A stretch of 64,000 nucleotides of DNA, from the NCBI GenBank assembly GCA_046292465.1, contig JBKBRB010000003.1:124001-188000 (forward strand). The letters are read 5' to 3'. Shown here piece by piece: positions 1 through 8,390 of this stretch. A program made the position numbers and the translations under genes. The notes under the pieces are model-generated. The model had not been told where the DNA came from and did no database searches. It was given only the letters and a program-made list of their open reading frames with translations. Positions within the stretch are counted from its first letter, which is position 1, and each line of letters opens with the position of its first letter. The DNA is from JANWWM01 sp046292465. Its GTDB lineage: Bacteria > Bacteroidota > Chlorobiia > Chlorobiales > Thermochlorobacteraceae.

Positions 1-1
1 T

Positions 2-376
2 GCTTTCTCGACTTGGCTTTATCGCATTGCCACAAACAGCAGTATCGACTACCTCCGCAAGCGACGCTTGAAGACCTTCTCGCTTGATAATCCGATTAAG
101 AGCAAAGACGATGAATACTATGTTGAAATTCCTGATTCGCGCGAAGAGCCGGGAAAAAACATGATGCAATCGCAGCGCGACCAACTTGTGCGGGAAGCCA
201 TCGCACAACTACCTGACAAGTATCGCGTGGTGATTGAAATGCGGCATTTGCAGGAACTAGCCTACGAAGAAATTGCCGAAGAACTTCGCTTGCCGCTTGG
301 CACGGTCAAAGCGCATATTTTTCGTGCGCGTGAGATGCTCTACAAAATGCTTCGCGAAAAACTGCGGTCGTATTAA
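2..376 (+). CDS. RNA polymerase ECF-type sigma-70 factor, 5' end outside the window
   Basis: This is the C-terminal part of an extracytoplasmic-function sigma factor, which directs RNA polymerase to a dedicated promoter set. The frame is open from the first bases of the window. The stretch before the first in-window start codon (TTG at 68) already reads FSTWLYRIATNSSIDYLRKR, the end of sigma region 2 (the -10 binding and melting helix), so the true start lies upstream. Region 4 follows, with LPDKYRVVIEMRHLQELAYEEIAEEL and the helix-turn-helix end GTVKAHIFRAREML. No anti-sigma gene follows; the next element is a tRNA. Family assignment is firm. The regulon is unknown. Confidence 0.9.
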   Translation, partial: AFSTWLYRIATNSSIDYLRKRRLKTFSLDNPIKSKDDEYYVEIPDSREEPGKNMMQSQRDQLVREAIAQLPDKYRVVIEMRHLQELAYEEIAEELRLPLGTVKAHIFRAREMLYKMLREKLRSY

Positions 377-456
377 AAAATTTTATCAGAGATTTTGGAA
401 AGCTACTTTGCGACCGCTATATTTGCAATCCTTTTTTGAGGAAGGGTTTCCGAAAT

Positions 457-530
457 GGAGCTGTAGCTCAGTTGGTTAGAGCGCCTGCCTGTCACGCAGG
501 AGGTCGCGGGTTCGAGCCCCGTCAGCTCCG
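457..530 (+). tRNA. tRNA-Asp (anticodon GTC)
   Basis: A complete cloverleaf can be read. The acceptor arm GGAGCTG pairs with CAGCTCC over 7 bp. The D arm is GCTC/GAGC. The anticodon stem CCTGC/GCAGG encloses loop CTGTCAC with anticodon GTC. The T arm GCGGG/CCCGT has loop TTCGAGC, and the discriminator base is G. The CCA end is not fully encoded: GCA follows the acceptor stem. It stands alone between the sigma factor gene and a TPR gene. Confidence 0.97.
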
Positions 531-589
531 CAATGTTTTCACACAGCATTTCCTACAAGGCTTCCGCTAAAAATGGTTTCCGAAGTTCT

Positions 590-1045
590 ATGCCTTCCGA
601 AAGTTCCCAATCACATTTTCAATCCGCTGAAATGTATGTTCAGGAAGGACGCTTCAACGAAGCCCAATTGGAATATGAGCAATCGTTAGCCCTTGACCCC
701 AACTTCGTTGACGCTTTGATTGGATTAGGCTGTGTTCATCTCAACAAAGGAAAGTTAAAAGAAGCAGAAGCATGTTTAGAGAAAGCCATTACGCTCGCTC
801 CTGAAAACGCATTGGCGTATTTTTATTTGGGAAATGTCTATGACGATAGCGGCAAAAATCAACTGGCACTTGAAGCCATTGAGAAAGCCATTGCCTTGAA
901 GCCCGACCTTGCCGAAGCCTACCTCGCCTTAGGGTTCATTCACTACCGAATGGGAAATCGCGCCAAAGTCTCTGAACTTTACGATATGCTCCTGAAAATC
1001 GACAGCACGCTTGCCAAACAACTTCAACCGCTACTTGAACTATGA
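590..1045 (+). CDS. TPR-repeat protein
   Basis: This is a tetratricopeptide-repeat protein with about three to four 34-residue repeats, for example AEMYVQEGRFNEAQLEYEQS and ALIGLGCVHLNKGKLKEAEA. Such folds are protein-protein interaction scaffolds; the partner is unknown. The frame is open from an ATG at 533, only two bases after the tRNA, which would make the mRNA nearly leaderless. The ATG at 590 (MPSESS) is the more plausible start, but 533 cannot be excluded. There is no signal peptide from 590. The stop overlaps the start of the next TPR gene (ATGA), so the two are translationally coupled. Confidence 0.8.
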   Translation: MPSESSQSHFQSAEMYVQEGRFNEAQLEYEQSLALDPNFVDALIGLGCVHLNKGKLKEAEACLEKAITLAPENALAYFYLGNVYDDSGKNQLALEAIEKAIALKPDLAEAYLALGFIHYRMGNRAKVSELYDMLLKIDSTLAKQLQPLLEL

Positions 1046-1608
1046 AAATGAGATTTGTTCTTGTGATATGTATCTGCTTGTTATTTGGATGCACACCGAA
1101 TCAAACTGCCAAAGAAGACATACAAAACCTTCGCGCCCTTGTCAATTTGCAACCGAACAATGCAAAAGCCTACTTCAAATTAGGATTGGCGTATTTATCG
1201 GAAAAGCAATACGAAGAAGCCCTTGCCGCGCTCCAAAGAGCCGTCGACCTCAACCCTAACGACACCGCCGCGCAAGCCATTTTAGGCATCACCAATTTTG
1301 AAATGAAGCGCTACAAAGAAGCCTTGCCGTCATTTCAAAAACTGACCGAACTTGCGCCTAACAATCACGAAGCCTTCTTCAACTTGGGCAATGTGTATAT
1401 GAATCTCAAACAATTTGAACAGGCAATTCTTGCCTACCGAAGAGCGATTGAACTGCGAAAAGATTACGTCGAGGCGGAATACAGCATGGGCGTCGCCTAT
1501 TACGAACTCGGAAAACCAGACTCGGCACGGATTCAATACGAGAAAATCAAAGACAAAAATAACTTCATGGCAGGCTCCCTCTTGCGCAAAATTGAGAAAC
1601 GCAACTAA
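1042..1608 (+). CDS. TPR-repeat lipoprotein
   Basis: This 188-residue protein has a type II signal peptide and a lipobox ending LLFGC (Cys17), so it should be a lipid-anchored periplasmic or outer-membrane-facing protein. Four or five TPR units follow, for example AYFKLGLAYLSEKQYEEALA and AFFNLGNVYMNLKQFEQAIL. The ATG overlaps the stop of the preceding TPR gene by 4 bp, so they form an operon. A second ATG lies two codons downstream. UDP-glucose dehydrogenase follows 21 bp later and may be co-transcribed. The role is unknown; envelope TPR lipoproteins commonly act in assembly complexes, but nothing here proves that. Confidence 0.85.
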   Translation: MKMRFVLVICICLLFGCTPNQTAKEDIQNLRALVNLQPNNAKAYFKLGLAYLSEKQYEEALAALQRAVDLNPNDTAAQAILGITNFEMKRYKEALPSFQKLTELAPNNHEAFFNLGNVYMNLKQFEQAILAYRRAIELRKDYVEAEYSMGVAYYELGKPDSARIQYEKIKDKNNFMAGSLLRKIEKRN

Positions 1609-1629
1609 CCTAAAAACCACACCAAACAA

Positions 1630-2949
1630 ATGTTCAAAATTGCAGTTATCGGCACAGGCTATGTGGGATTAGTGGCAGGCACATGCTTTGCCGAAACAGG
1701 AAACAACGTGATTTGCGTCGATATCATCGAAGAAAAAGTGAAGAAACTTTCAAGCGGCATAATGACGATTTTTGAGCCGGGATTAGAAGTGCTCTTCAAA
1801 CGCAATTTGCGCGAAGAACGACTGCATTTTACGACCGACTTAAAATTTGCTGTCGAGCAATCCGATTTTATTTTTCTTGCTTTGCCAACGCCGCCCGGTG
1901 AAGACGGTTCAGCAGATTTGAAATACGTGCTCGGTGCGGCAAACGATATTGGCAAACTTCTCAATGGCTACAAAATCATCGTTGATAAAAGCACCGTGCC
2001 GGTTGGAACGTCGGAAAAAGTGCGCGCCGCCATTGCCGAAAATGCTAAGCATGAATTTGATGTCGTGAGCAATCCTGAATTTTTGCGTGAAGGTGTTGCG
2101 GTTGATGACTTCCTTAAACCCGAGCGTGTGGTAATTGGCAGTTCGTCGCCGAAAGCCATTGACCTCATGAAGCAACTCTATGAACCGTTTGTGCGTCAAG
2201 GCAATCCGATTTTGGTGATGGACGAGCGGAGCGCGGAACTCACCAAATACGCCGCCAACGCGATGCTCGCGCTCAAAATTTCGTTCATGAACGAAATTGC
2301 CAACATCTGCGAAAAAGTCGGCGCAAATGTCGACATGGTTCGGCGCGGCATTGGCACCGACTCGCGCATTGGCAAGCAGTTCCTGTATGCAGGCGTCGGC
2401 TACGGCGGAAGTTGTTTCCCGAAAGATGTTCAAGCCCTTATCAAAACAGCAGAAGAATACGGCTACGATTTCAAAATTTTGAAGTCTGTCGAAGTAGTCA
2501 ATTACGCGCAAAAGCACATACTCATCAAAAAATTAGAAGACTACTTTGGCGGAAGTGAAAATCTGAAAGGAAAGCGGTTCGCACTCTGGGGCTTAGCATT
2601 TAAGCCAAACACCGACGACATTCGCGAAGCACCATCGCTCGTCGTGATTGAAGAACTGCTCAAACGCGGCGCAAGCGTGGCTGCCTACGACCCTGAAGCG
2701 ATTGAGAACATGCGCAAACTTTATGACGGAAAAGTAATGTTTGTTGCTTCGCAATACGACGCGCTTGTAGAAGCCGATGCGCTCATCATCGTAACCGAGT
2801 GGAACGAGTTCCGCAATCCTGATTTTGAAAAGATGAAAAGAACACTGAAAAATCCACTCGTCTTCGACGGAAGAAATGTCTACGAGATTGAGAAAATGAA
2901 AAAACTCGGGTTTAAGTATTTCAGCATCGGCAGACCTGTTGTGAATTGA
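1630..2949 (+). CDS. ugd: UDP-glucose 6-dehydrogenase
   Basis: The enzyme oxidises UDP-glucose twice with NAD+ to give UDP-glucuronate, a precursor for capsule, exopolysaccharide or modified LPS sugars, in the cytoplasm. Its 439 residues match the family's usual length. The N-terminal Rossmann motif GTGYVGLVAG opens the protein. The central helical domain has the substrate-binding NPEFLREG segment. The catalytic cysteine is in GGSCFPKD (about Cys262). The C-terminal UDP-binding domain includes WGLAFKPNTDDIREAPS. UDP-N-acetylmannosamine dehydrogenase is a related alternative, but the motif set fits the glucose enzyme better. No glycosyltransferases are adjacent. Confidence 0.93.
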   Translation: MFKIAVIGTGYVGLVAGTCFAETGNNVICVDIIEEKVKKLSSGIMTIFEPGLEVLFKRNLREERLHFTTDLKFAVEQSDFIFLALPTPPGEDGSADLKYVLGAANDIGKLLNGYKIIVDKSTVPVGTSEKVRAAIAENAKHEFDVVSNPEFLREGVAVDDFLKPERVVIGSSSPKAIDLMKQLYEPFVRQGNPILVMDERSAELTKYAANAMLALKISFMNEIANICEKVGANVDMVRRGIGTDSRIGKQFLYAGVGYGGSCFPKDVQALIKTAEEYGYDFKILKSVEVVNYAQKHILIKKLEDYFGGSENLKGKRFALWGLAFKPNTDDIREAPSLVVIEELLKRGASVAAYDPEAIENMRKLYDGKVMFVASQYDALVEADALIIVTEWNEFRNPDFEKMKRTLKNPLVFDGRNVYEIEKMKKLGFKYFSIGRPVVN

Positions 2950-2960
2950 GATGAAAGGCT

Positions 2961-3203
2961 ATGACAGTAAAAGTTCAACTGTTTGCGATTGGGCGTGAAA
3001 TCGTTGGCTGTTCCGAACTGACGCTCACGCTCGGCGATGGCGCAACCGCACAAACCGTTCTCGATGTGCTCAAAGAACGTTATCCAAAATTTCAAACTGT
3101 TAAAACGCTCATGGTCGCCATCGGCACAGACTATGCCGACCTGCAAACTGAACTGCACGACGGAGACGAACTTGCCATCATTCCGCCTGTGAGCGGCGGC
3201 TAA
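2961..3203 (+). CDS. moaD: Molybdopterin synthase small subunit MoaD
   Basis: MoaD is an 80-residue ubiquitin-fold sulfur carrier. Its C-terminal Gly-Gly (here IIPPVSGG) is adenylated and thiocarboxylated to donate sulfur to precursor Z during molybdenum cofactor synthesis. The length and the terminal GG match the family exactly. It starts 11 bp after ugd, and moaE follows 31 bp downstream, so moaD and moaE form the two halves of molybdopterin synthase. MoaA and MoaC are not in the window. Confidence 0.93.
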   Translation: MTVKVQLFAIGREIVGCSELTLTLGDGATAQTVLDVLKERYPKFQTVKTLMVAIGTDYADLQTELHDGDELAIIPPVSGG

Positions 3204-3234
3204 ATTAGATAATGATAAAAATGCAAAGCAAACG

Positions 3235-3645
3235 ATGATAACGATTTCAGATAAGCCACTCGATGTTCAATCTGTGATTGAAGCCGTGCAAACCCACGAG
3301 GCGGGGGCAATCAATGTGTTCATTGGCACGGTGCGAAATCAAACTGCGCAAAAAAATGTCGTCGGATTGGATTACGAAGCCTTTGAAACTATGGCGATAA
3401 AAAAAATGCATGAAATCGCCGAAGAAGCGAAGGCGAAATTTCCTGTGCTGAAAGTGGCAATCGCGCACCGTGTCGGCAAGTTGAAGTTGGGCGAAATTGC
3501 CGTCGTGATTGCCGTTGCGACGCCACATCGCGCCGAATCCTTTGCCGCATGCAAGTTCATCATCGACACGCTCAAAGAAGTTGTGCCGATTTGGAAAAAA
3601 GAGATTTTTGAAGACGGCGATGTATGGGTTTCGGCACATGCGTGA
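3235..3645 (+). CDS. moaE: Molybdopterin synthase catalytic subunit MoaE
   Basis: MoaE is the large subunit that accepts sulfur from MoaD thiocarboxylate to convert precursor Z to molybdopterin. Its 136 residues include the family hallmarks GAINVFIGTVRNQT near the N-terminus, LDYEAFETMA, IAHRVGKLKLGE and the lysine-rich C-terminal VPIWKKEIFEDGDVWV. It lies directly downstream of moaD and converges on uspA with only 2 bp between stops. Together with mobA nearby, it indicates that this organism makes molybdenum enzymes. Confidence 0.94.
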   Translation: MITISDKPLDVQSVIEAVQTHEAGAINVFIGTVRNQTAQKNVVGLDYEAFETMAIKKMHEIAEEAKAKFPVLKVAIAHRVGKLKLGEIAVVIAVATPHRAESFAACKFIIDTLKEVVPIWKKEIFEDGDVWVSAHA

Positions 3646-3647
3646 AG

Positions 3648-4097
3648 TTATTGAACGAAATCGCGTTCTTTCATTTTGACGACCATAACAGGGCAGTTTG
3701 CTTCGCGAACGATGGTTTCGGCTACGCTTCCGCTGAGCAATCGCTCCAACCCTTTGCGTGCATGTGTGCCGAGAATGATAAACGAAACCTTCTCTTTTTC
3801 CGCAACCTCCAAAATCATTTTTTCAATATCGCCTTTGGCAATTCGTTCAGATGACTTTACACCACGAAGGGCATCTTTGAAGTGCAGGCGATGAAATTCA
3901 TTCAACACGTTTTGTTCAAGTTCAAATTCGCTGGGAATGACGCTAATCGTAGCGGGCGTGTAGGGTTGCGATTCAATCACATTGAGAAAAATGACTTCGG
4001 CGTTCATAGTGCGCGCAAATTCACAAGCATAGCGAATCGCGTTTTCCGAATAAGGGGTGAAATCAATCGGGCAGAGAATTTTGGTAAGCGTCATCAT
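3648..4097 (-). CDS. Universal stress protein (UspA family)
   Basis: This is a 149-residue single-domain Usp protein with an alpha/beta Rossmann-like fold. The start LTKILCPIDFTPYSENAI is typical. The ATP-binding C-terminal signature G-2x-G-9x-G(S/T) is visible in GTHARKGLERLLSGSVAE, so it probably belongs to the nucleotide-binding class. The cytoplasmic role is stress survival by undefined mechanisms. It lies between moaE (convergent) and mobA, which is upstream on the same strand with a gap of about 60 bp; co-transcription with mobA and holB is possible. Confidence 0.92.
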   Translation of the reverse strand: MMTLTKILCPIDFTPYSENAIRYACEFARTMNAEVIFLNVIESQPYTPATISVIPSEFELEQNVLNEFHRLHFKDALRGVKSSERIAKGDIEKMILEVAEKEKVSFIILGTHARKGLERLLSGSVAETIVREANCPVMVVKMKERDFVQ

Positions 4098-4158
4098 GGT
4101 TACTACTCCTTTTTTTGAAATTCCAAACTTGCGTAAGGTAAAGCAGAATCAAGCAAAA

Positions 4159-4743
4159 TCAAAGCGCAGTGAGTTTTGAAATCGCGGCGCGATATTCATC
4201 GGGCGTGTTGATGTTGGCAATCACTTCGGGCGTTTCAGGCAGAATCAATTTGCAATCAGAGTTGAGCAAAAATTTGCGCGGACAGTTCCTTCCGTTTTGA
4301 ACAGCCTCTAACAAGCCGACTTTGCTTCGTGGTTCATAAATCGCAATGAGCGGTTCGGGCAAATGGTCGTCAGGGTTTTGATAAGCAGTGGCAACTTTTT
4401 GAGCATCTCTGGCTTCAATAAGTTTTTGGATGGACGAGCGAGAAAGAAACGGCAAATCGCACGCCACAACAAGCCAAGCCACATCAGGCTTGAAGTGAAG
4501 TGCCGTTAAAATGCCTCCCGCTGGACCTAAATTTTCAAACGCATCAGCAAGCGGTTGAAGTTCAGGTTCAAGCGTCGGAACTTGCTCTTGACGGCAGGAG
4601 ACGTACACCGCATCGCAAAATTCTGAAAGCAAACGCGAAGCGAAAACACGTTGCGAAACGCCGTGATAATCAATCGAGCCTTTGTCGCGCCCCATGCGCG
4701 TGCTCTTGCCGCCTGCTAAAACTAATCCGTAAAGTCCTGTCAT
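4159..4743 (-). CDS. mobA: Molybdenum cofactor guanylyltransferase MobA
   Basis: MobA attaches GMP from GTP to the molybdenum cofactor to form the bis-MGD or MGD used by DMSO-reductase family enzymes. This 194-residue protein has the nucleotidyltransferase signature LAGGKSTRMGRDKGSI at the N-terminus, followed by LGPAGGILTAL and the metal-binding VACDLPFL. The length is normal. The start is the ATG whose complement ends at 4743, 12 bp downstream of the holB stop, so it is the second gene of a minus-strand pair. The divergently placed moaDE genes act in the same pathway. Confidence 0.92.
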   Translation of the reverse strand: MTGLYGLVLAGGKSTRMGRDKGSIDYHGVSQRVFASRLLSEFCDAVYVSCRQEQVPTLEPELQPLADAFENLGPAGGILTALHFKPDVAWLVVACDLPFLSRSSIQKLIEARDAQKVATAYQNPDDHLPEPLIAIYEPRSKVGLLEAVQNGRNCPRKFLLNSDCKLILPETPEVIANINTPDEYRAAISKLTAL

Positions 4744-4755
4744 GTGCGTCGTCGT

Positions 4756-5913
4756 TTAGTGATGAGTTGATACTTCGTTTAGAATTAACGATTTGAGGCG
4801 AATCATGAGCGCAGTGAGCGTAAGCGTTGGATTCGCGTTGCGAGAGAGGGCGTAGCGAGCATGCTCAATTTCGCGCGAGGCTTGCTCGAGATCCGCCATC
4901 GGAAAATTTTGCGCAAAGCGTTTAACGGCGTCGCTCACATCTTCATTGAGTATCGGCGCGCGTGAAGGGGCTTCAAGCATGCGAACGACATCTTGAAAAA
5001 AGAGAAGCATAGATGTGAGGGTTTGAGATTGCTCGTCGCGGCTTTGTTTGGCGAGCGATTCTATTTCGCGCATCAGTTCAAGTTGTTTTTGTGGCGAGAG
5101 CGCAAAGCGTAAAAGGTTCAAGGCTTTATCGCGCCGCTCTTTCAAGGCAGAATCATTTAACATCTTTTGAGCATAGAAAAAATTGCCGCGTGCGAATCGG
5201 GCGATAAAGGTAAGGTTTGCTTCTGATTGAGGTGAATATCGCTTCAAACCTTCGGCGATTTGTTCAGCAGAAAGCGCGGAAAAACGAATTGGCTGACAAC
5301 GCGAGACAATCGTCGGCAAAAGCTGTTCGGGGCGGGAAGAAACCAAAATGAACAGCACATATAGCGGCGGCTCTTCCAAAAGTTTGAGCAATTTATTCGC
5401 CGATTCTTGATTCATGCGCTCGGCTTGCGAAATGATGAAAACACGTTTTTTTCCGCCTGACGGCTTAAAGACGGATTTATCAATCAGCAATTCAACTTGT
5501 TTCGTCAAAATGCCCATGGCTTTATCCATCTGCATCGTAAAATAAGGGTTGCGCCGTTTTTCATCATAGAGCCGTTTCAATTTTTCAAGGGCTTCTTCTT
5601 GCTTTTCGCGCTTTGAACTGCTTTCAGGAATGTTTTCAAGCAAAATGCCTTCGACAGGAAAAACGAGTTCCAAATTCGGATGCATGAGTTCAGCGAATTT
5701 TTGGCAACTCACACACACGCCGCAGGCTTCAGCGTTCGTGAGCGCGTCGGGCGAATCGCAGTTCAAAACCTTTGCGACTTCAAGCGCAGTTGCTTCTTTG
5801 CCGACGCCTTCGGGTCCGAGAAAGAGATACGCATTCGGCAAGCGCCCTAAACGAATAGCGCGTCGCAGAACTTCTTTTTGTTTCTCTTGTCCGAGAATGG
5901 TGTTCCAACTCAT
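4756..5913 (-). CDS. holB: DNA polymerase III delta' subunit
   Basis: This clamp-loader subunit helps load the beta sliding clamp. The 385-residue protein opens with the family-typical WNTILGQEKQKEVLRRAI and the degenerate P-loop GPEGVGKEATALEVAK. A zinc module of clustered cysteines (ACGVCVSCQKF) follows, then the sensor motifs INQAERMNQESANKLLKLLE-like (here IISQAERMNQESANKLL) and SRCQPIRF. The C-terminal helical domain forms the ring contact. mobA follows 12 bp downstream. The 254 bp upstream separate it from the divergent hppA gene. Confidence 0.92.
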   Translation of the reverse strand: MSWNTILGQEKQKEVLRRAIRLGRLPNAYLFLGPEGVGKEATALEVAKVLNCDSPDALTNAEACGVCVSCQKFAELMHPNLELVFPVEGILLENIPESSSKREKQEEALEKLKRLYDEKRRNPYFTMQMDKAMGILTKQVELLIDKSVFKPSGGKKRVFIISQAERMNQESANKLLKLLEEPPLYVLFILVSSRPEQLLPTIVSRCQPIRFSALSAEQIAEGLKRYSPQSEANLTFIARFARGNFFYAQKMLNDSALKERRDKALNLLRFALSPQKQLELMREIESLAKQSRDEQSQTLTSMLLFFQDVVRMLEAPSRAPILNEDVSDAVKRFAQNFPMADLEQASREIEHARYALSRNANPTLTLTALMIRLKSLILNEVSTHH

Positions 5914-6167
5914 GGGTGCAGATAAGTTTCGGCGAAGTTATTAAAAGACGAAGTTAAAACCGTATCGGTTCAGGAAGGCGCACTGAAAAGTCTGTGAATA
6001 TCGGTTCAATCTGTTCAATCTGTGTTCGCTTGAAAATGGAAGAGCGATGATGACATGCGTTGCGAGTTTTTTTCGGTTGGTCGTTCTGCATTATTTCAAA
6101 CTCACGGGCAAAGTTGTAATTTAGGTAATCTCAAAGTGAACGCTTTTCCAATAAAACCTATCGACAA

Positions 6168-8363
6168 ATGGAGTTTAGTTTAGTTTTCGGTGCAAGCGCA
6201 GTTGGCATTGCGTTTGCGGTATTTCTCACCCGCCAAGTTCTCTCCAAATCCAACGGCACAAGCGAAATGCAGAAAGTTTCTGATGCGATTAAAGAAGGTG
6301 CGGAAGCCTTTTTAAGTCGTCAGAACCGAACGATTTTGTATCTCGCCGTTGCCACAGCAACTTTGATTTTCATTCTCTATGGGTTTGTGCGTGCGGCAAA
6401 TGAACACGACCCTGTAACGAATCCAATTCAGTTAGGGCTGTGGATTATGCTTTCGTTTCTTTTGGGCGCGGCGTGCTCGGTGATTTCGGGCTATATCGGA
6501 ATGTGGATTGCCATTCGCACCAACATTCGCACGGCGGCAGGGGCATTAACCTCGCTCAATGAGGCATTAGTGATTGCCTTGCGTGGCGGCGCGGCAACAG
6601 GTTTTCTTGTCGTAACGCTCTGTATTTTGGGCATCATCGGACTTTTTACCGTCATTAACGCTGTCGGCGCAACGAGCGTTGAAAAAATTCCGCTGTTGAT
6701 TGCAGGGTTTGGGTTCGGCGCGTCGTTTGTCGCGCTCTTTGCGCAACTTGGCGGCGGCATTTACACCAAAGCCGCTGACGTTGGCGCAGACCTTGTCGGA
6801 AAAGTTGAAGCGGGCATTCCCGAAGATGACCCACGAAACCCGGCTGTGATTGCCGACCTCGTCGGAGATAATGTCGGCGACTGTGCCGGACGCGGCGCGG
6901 ATATTTTCGAATCCATGGCGGCAGAAAACATTGGTGCGATGATTATCGCTTCTGCGCTCTTTATGGCGAATCAATCGGCGTTTGAAAGTGCAGGCGTCAG
7001 TATTCTCGGCGTGCTTCTTTTTCCGCTCATCGTGAATGCGTTTGGAATGATAGCGTCGCTCGTCGGCGTGCTCGTCGTAAAAACGGACGGCAACGAAAAT
7101 CCAATGAACGCGCTCAATCGTGGATATTACGTGGCAACAGCACTTGCCGCCGCAGGATTCTTCGTGGCATGCAAATGGATTTTAAGCGACTACTGGCTCA
7201 ACTTCTTCTTGTGCGGCATTGTTGGACTGATTACCGCGCAGATTTTTGTGTATCTCACACAATACTACACCGAATACGCCTATCGCCCCGTACAGTCTAT
7301 TGCGAATGCCTCGCTGGCAGGACCTGCGACCAATGTCATTGGCGGAATTGCCGTCGGACTTGAAAGTGCGGCATTGCCAATTCTGACCATTTCAGGCGCG
7401 ATTATCACCGCATACTACTTGGGACAAACATCAGGCTTGCAGAATGCAGGCTTGTTCGGAACGGCGGTCGCAACGCTCGGCATGCTCGGAACAGCGGCAT
7501 ACATTTTAGCGATGGACAATTTCGGACCGATTACGGACAATGCAGGTGGAATCGTGGAAATGTCGGAACAGCCCGAATCGGTGCGCGAAAAAACCGATAA
7601 ACTTGACGCAATGGGCAACACCACAAAAGCCCTCACGAAAGGCTATGCCGTCGGCTCGGCAGGGCTTGCCGCGTTTCTTTTGTTCAGCGCATACATTGAT
7701 GAACTGCGCAACTACGGCTCGCCATTGGAATCGGTCGACCTTTCAAAGCCCGAAGTCTTCATCGGCGGAATGCTCGGCGCGATGCTCGTTTTCTTGTTCA
7801 GCTCGTTTGCCATTCGTGCGGTCGGGTCGGCGGCGCAATCCATTATCGGCGAAGTGCGGCGCCAATTCGCACCGCTCAAACGCTCGGCAAATGGCGATAT
7901 CGAATTCACCAAAGACTTTAAGCCCGATTATCGTGCGTGTGTGGACATTGTAACCTCTGCCGCCTTGCGCGAAATGATTTTGCCCGGCGCGCTCGTTGTG
8001 GTGATGCCGGTTGCTGTGGGCGTGTTGTTCAAAGCGATTTACACCGCCAATAGCGGCGCGGGTGCGAAAGGCTCGGAAGTCGTTGCAGGCTTGTTGATGG
8101 TCGGCACGATTGCAGGCATCTTAATGGCACTCTTTCTCAACAACACCGGCGGCGCGTGGGATAACGCCAAGAAGTTTGTCGAGTCAGGCAATTTCAAGGA
8201 TGAAAAAGGCGTTGTGCATCGCAAGAAGTCAGACGCGCATAAAGCCACCGTTGTCGGCGATACCGTCGGCGACCCGTTCAAAGACACGGCAGGACCGTCG
8301 CTCCACGTGCTTATCAAATTGCTTTCTACGATTACGCTCGTGCTTGCGCCGCTGTTTATTTGA
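6168..8363 (+). CDS. hppA: Membrane-bound proton-pumping inorganic pyrophosphatase
   Basis: This 731-residue integral membrane enzyme, with about 16 helices, couples PPi hydrolysis to ion pumping. The substrate and Mg-binding signature DVGADLVGKVEAGIPEDDPR lies at residues 204-223 and continues through VGDNVGDCAGRGADIFES. The C-terminal acidic motif GDTVGDPFKDTAGPSLHVL is also present. The determinant of potassium dependence reads GNTTKALTKG with Lys487 and Thr490. By family knowledge this is the potassium-independent, proton-pumping class rather than the K-dependent class with Ala/Gly there. The gene is alone, preceded by a 254-bp intergenic region that must hold its promoter, and it ends 21 bp from the convergent PAP2 gene. 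Confidence 0.96.
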   Translation: MEFSLVFGASAVGIAFAVFLTRQVLSKSNGTSEMQKVSDAIKEGAEAFLSRQNRTILYLAVATATLIFILYGFVRAANEHDPVTNPIQLGLWIMLSFLLGAACSVISGYIGMWIAIRTNIRTAAGALTSLNEALVIALRGGAATGFLVVTLCILGIIGLFTVINAVGATSVEKIPLLIAGFGFGASFVALFAQLGGGIYTKAADVGADLVGKVEAGIPEDDPRNPAVIADLVGDNVGDCAGRGADIFESMAAENIGAMIIASALFMANQSAFESAGVSILGVLLFPLIVNAFGMIASLVGVLVVKTDGNENPMNALNRGYYVATALAAAGFFVACKWILSDYWLNFFLCGIVGLITAQIFVYLTQYYTEYAYRPVQSIANASLAGPATNVIGGIAVGLESAALPILTISGAIITAYYLGQTSGLQNAGLFGTAVATLGMLGTAAYILAMDNFGPITDNAGGIVEMSEQPESVREKTDKLDAMGNTTKALTKGYAVGSAGLAAFLLFSAYIDELRNYGSPLESVDLSKPEVFIGGMLGAMLVFLFSSFAIRAVGSAAQSIIGEVRRQFAPLKRSANGDIEFTKDFKPDYRACVDIVTSAALREMILPGALVVVMPVAVGVLFKAIYTANSGAGAKGSEVVAGLLMVGTIAGILMALFLNNTGGAWDNAKKFVESGNFKDEKGVVHRKKSDAHKATVVGDTVGDPFKDTAGPSLHVLIKLLSTITLVLAPLFI

Positions 8364-8390
8364 AGTGATTAAAGTTGAAGTGATTAAAGC
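8361..8390 (+). repeat. 15-bp tandem duplication between convergent genes
   Basis: Two near-identical 15-mers sit head to tail, TGAAGTGATTAAAGT and TGAAGTGATTAAAGC. The first contains the hppA stop codon and the second overlaps the stop codon of the convergent PAP2 gene. It looks like a local slippage duplication, with no evident hairpin. Confidence 0.8.

Noticed and set aside
1909..2517. A 202-codon minus-strand frame opposite ugd
   Set aside because: There are no motifs, and it is opposite conserved UDP-glucose dehydrogenase text.
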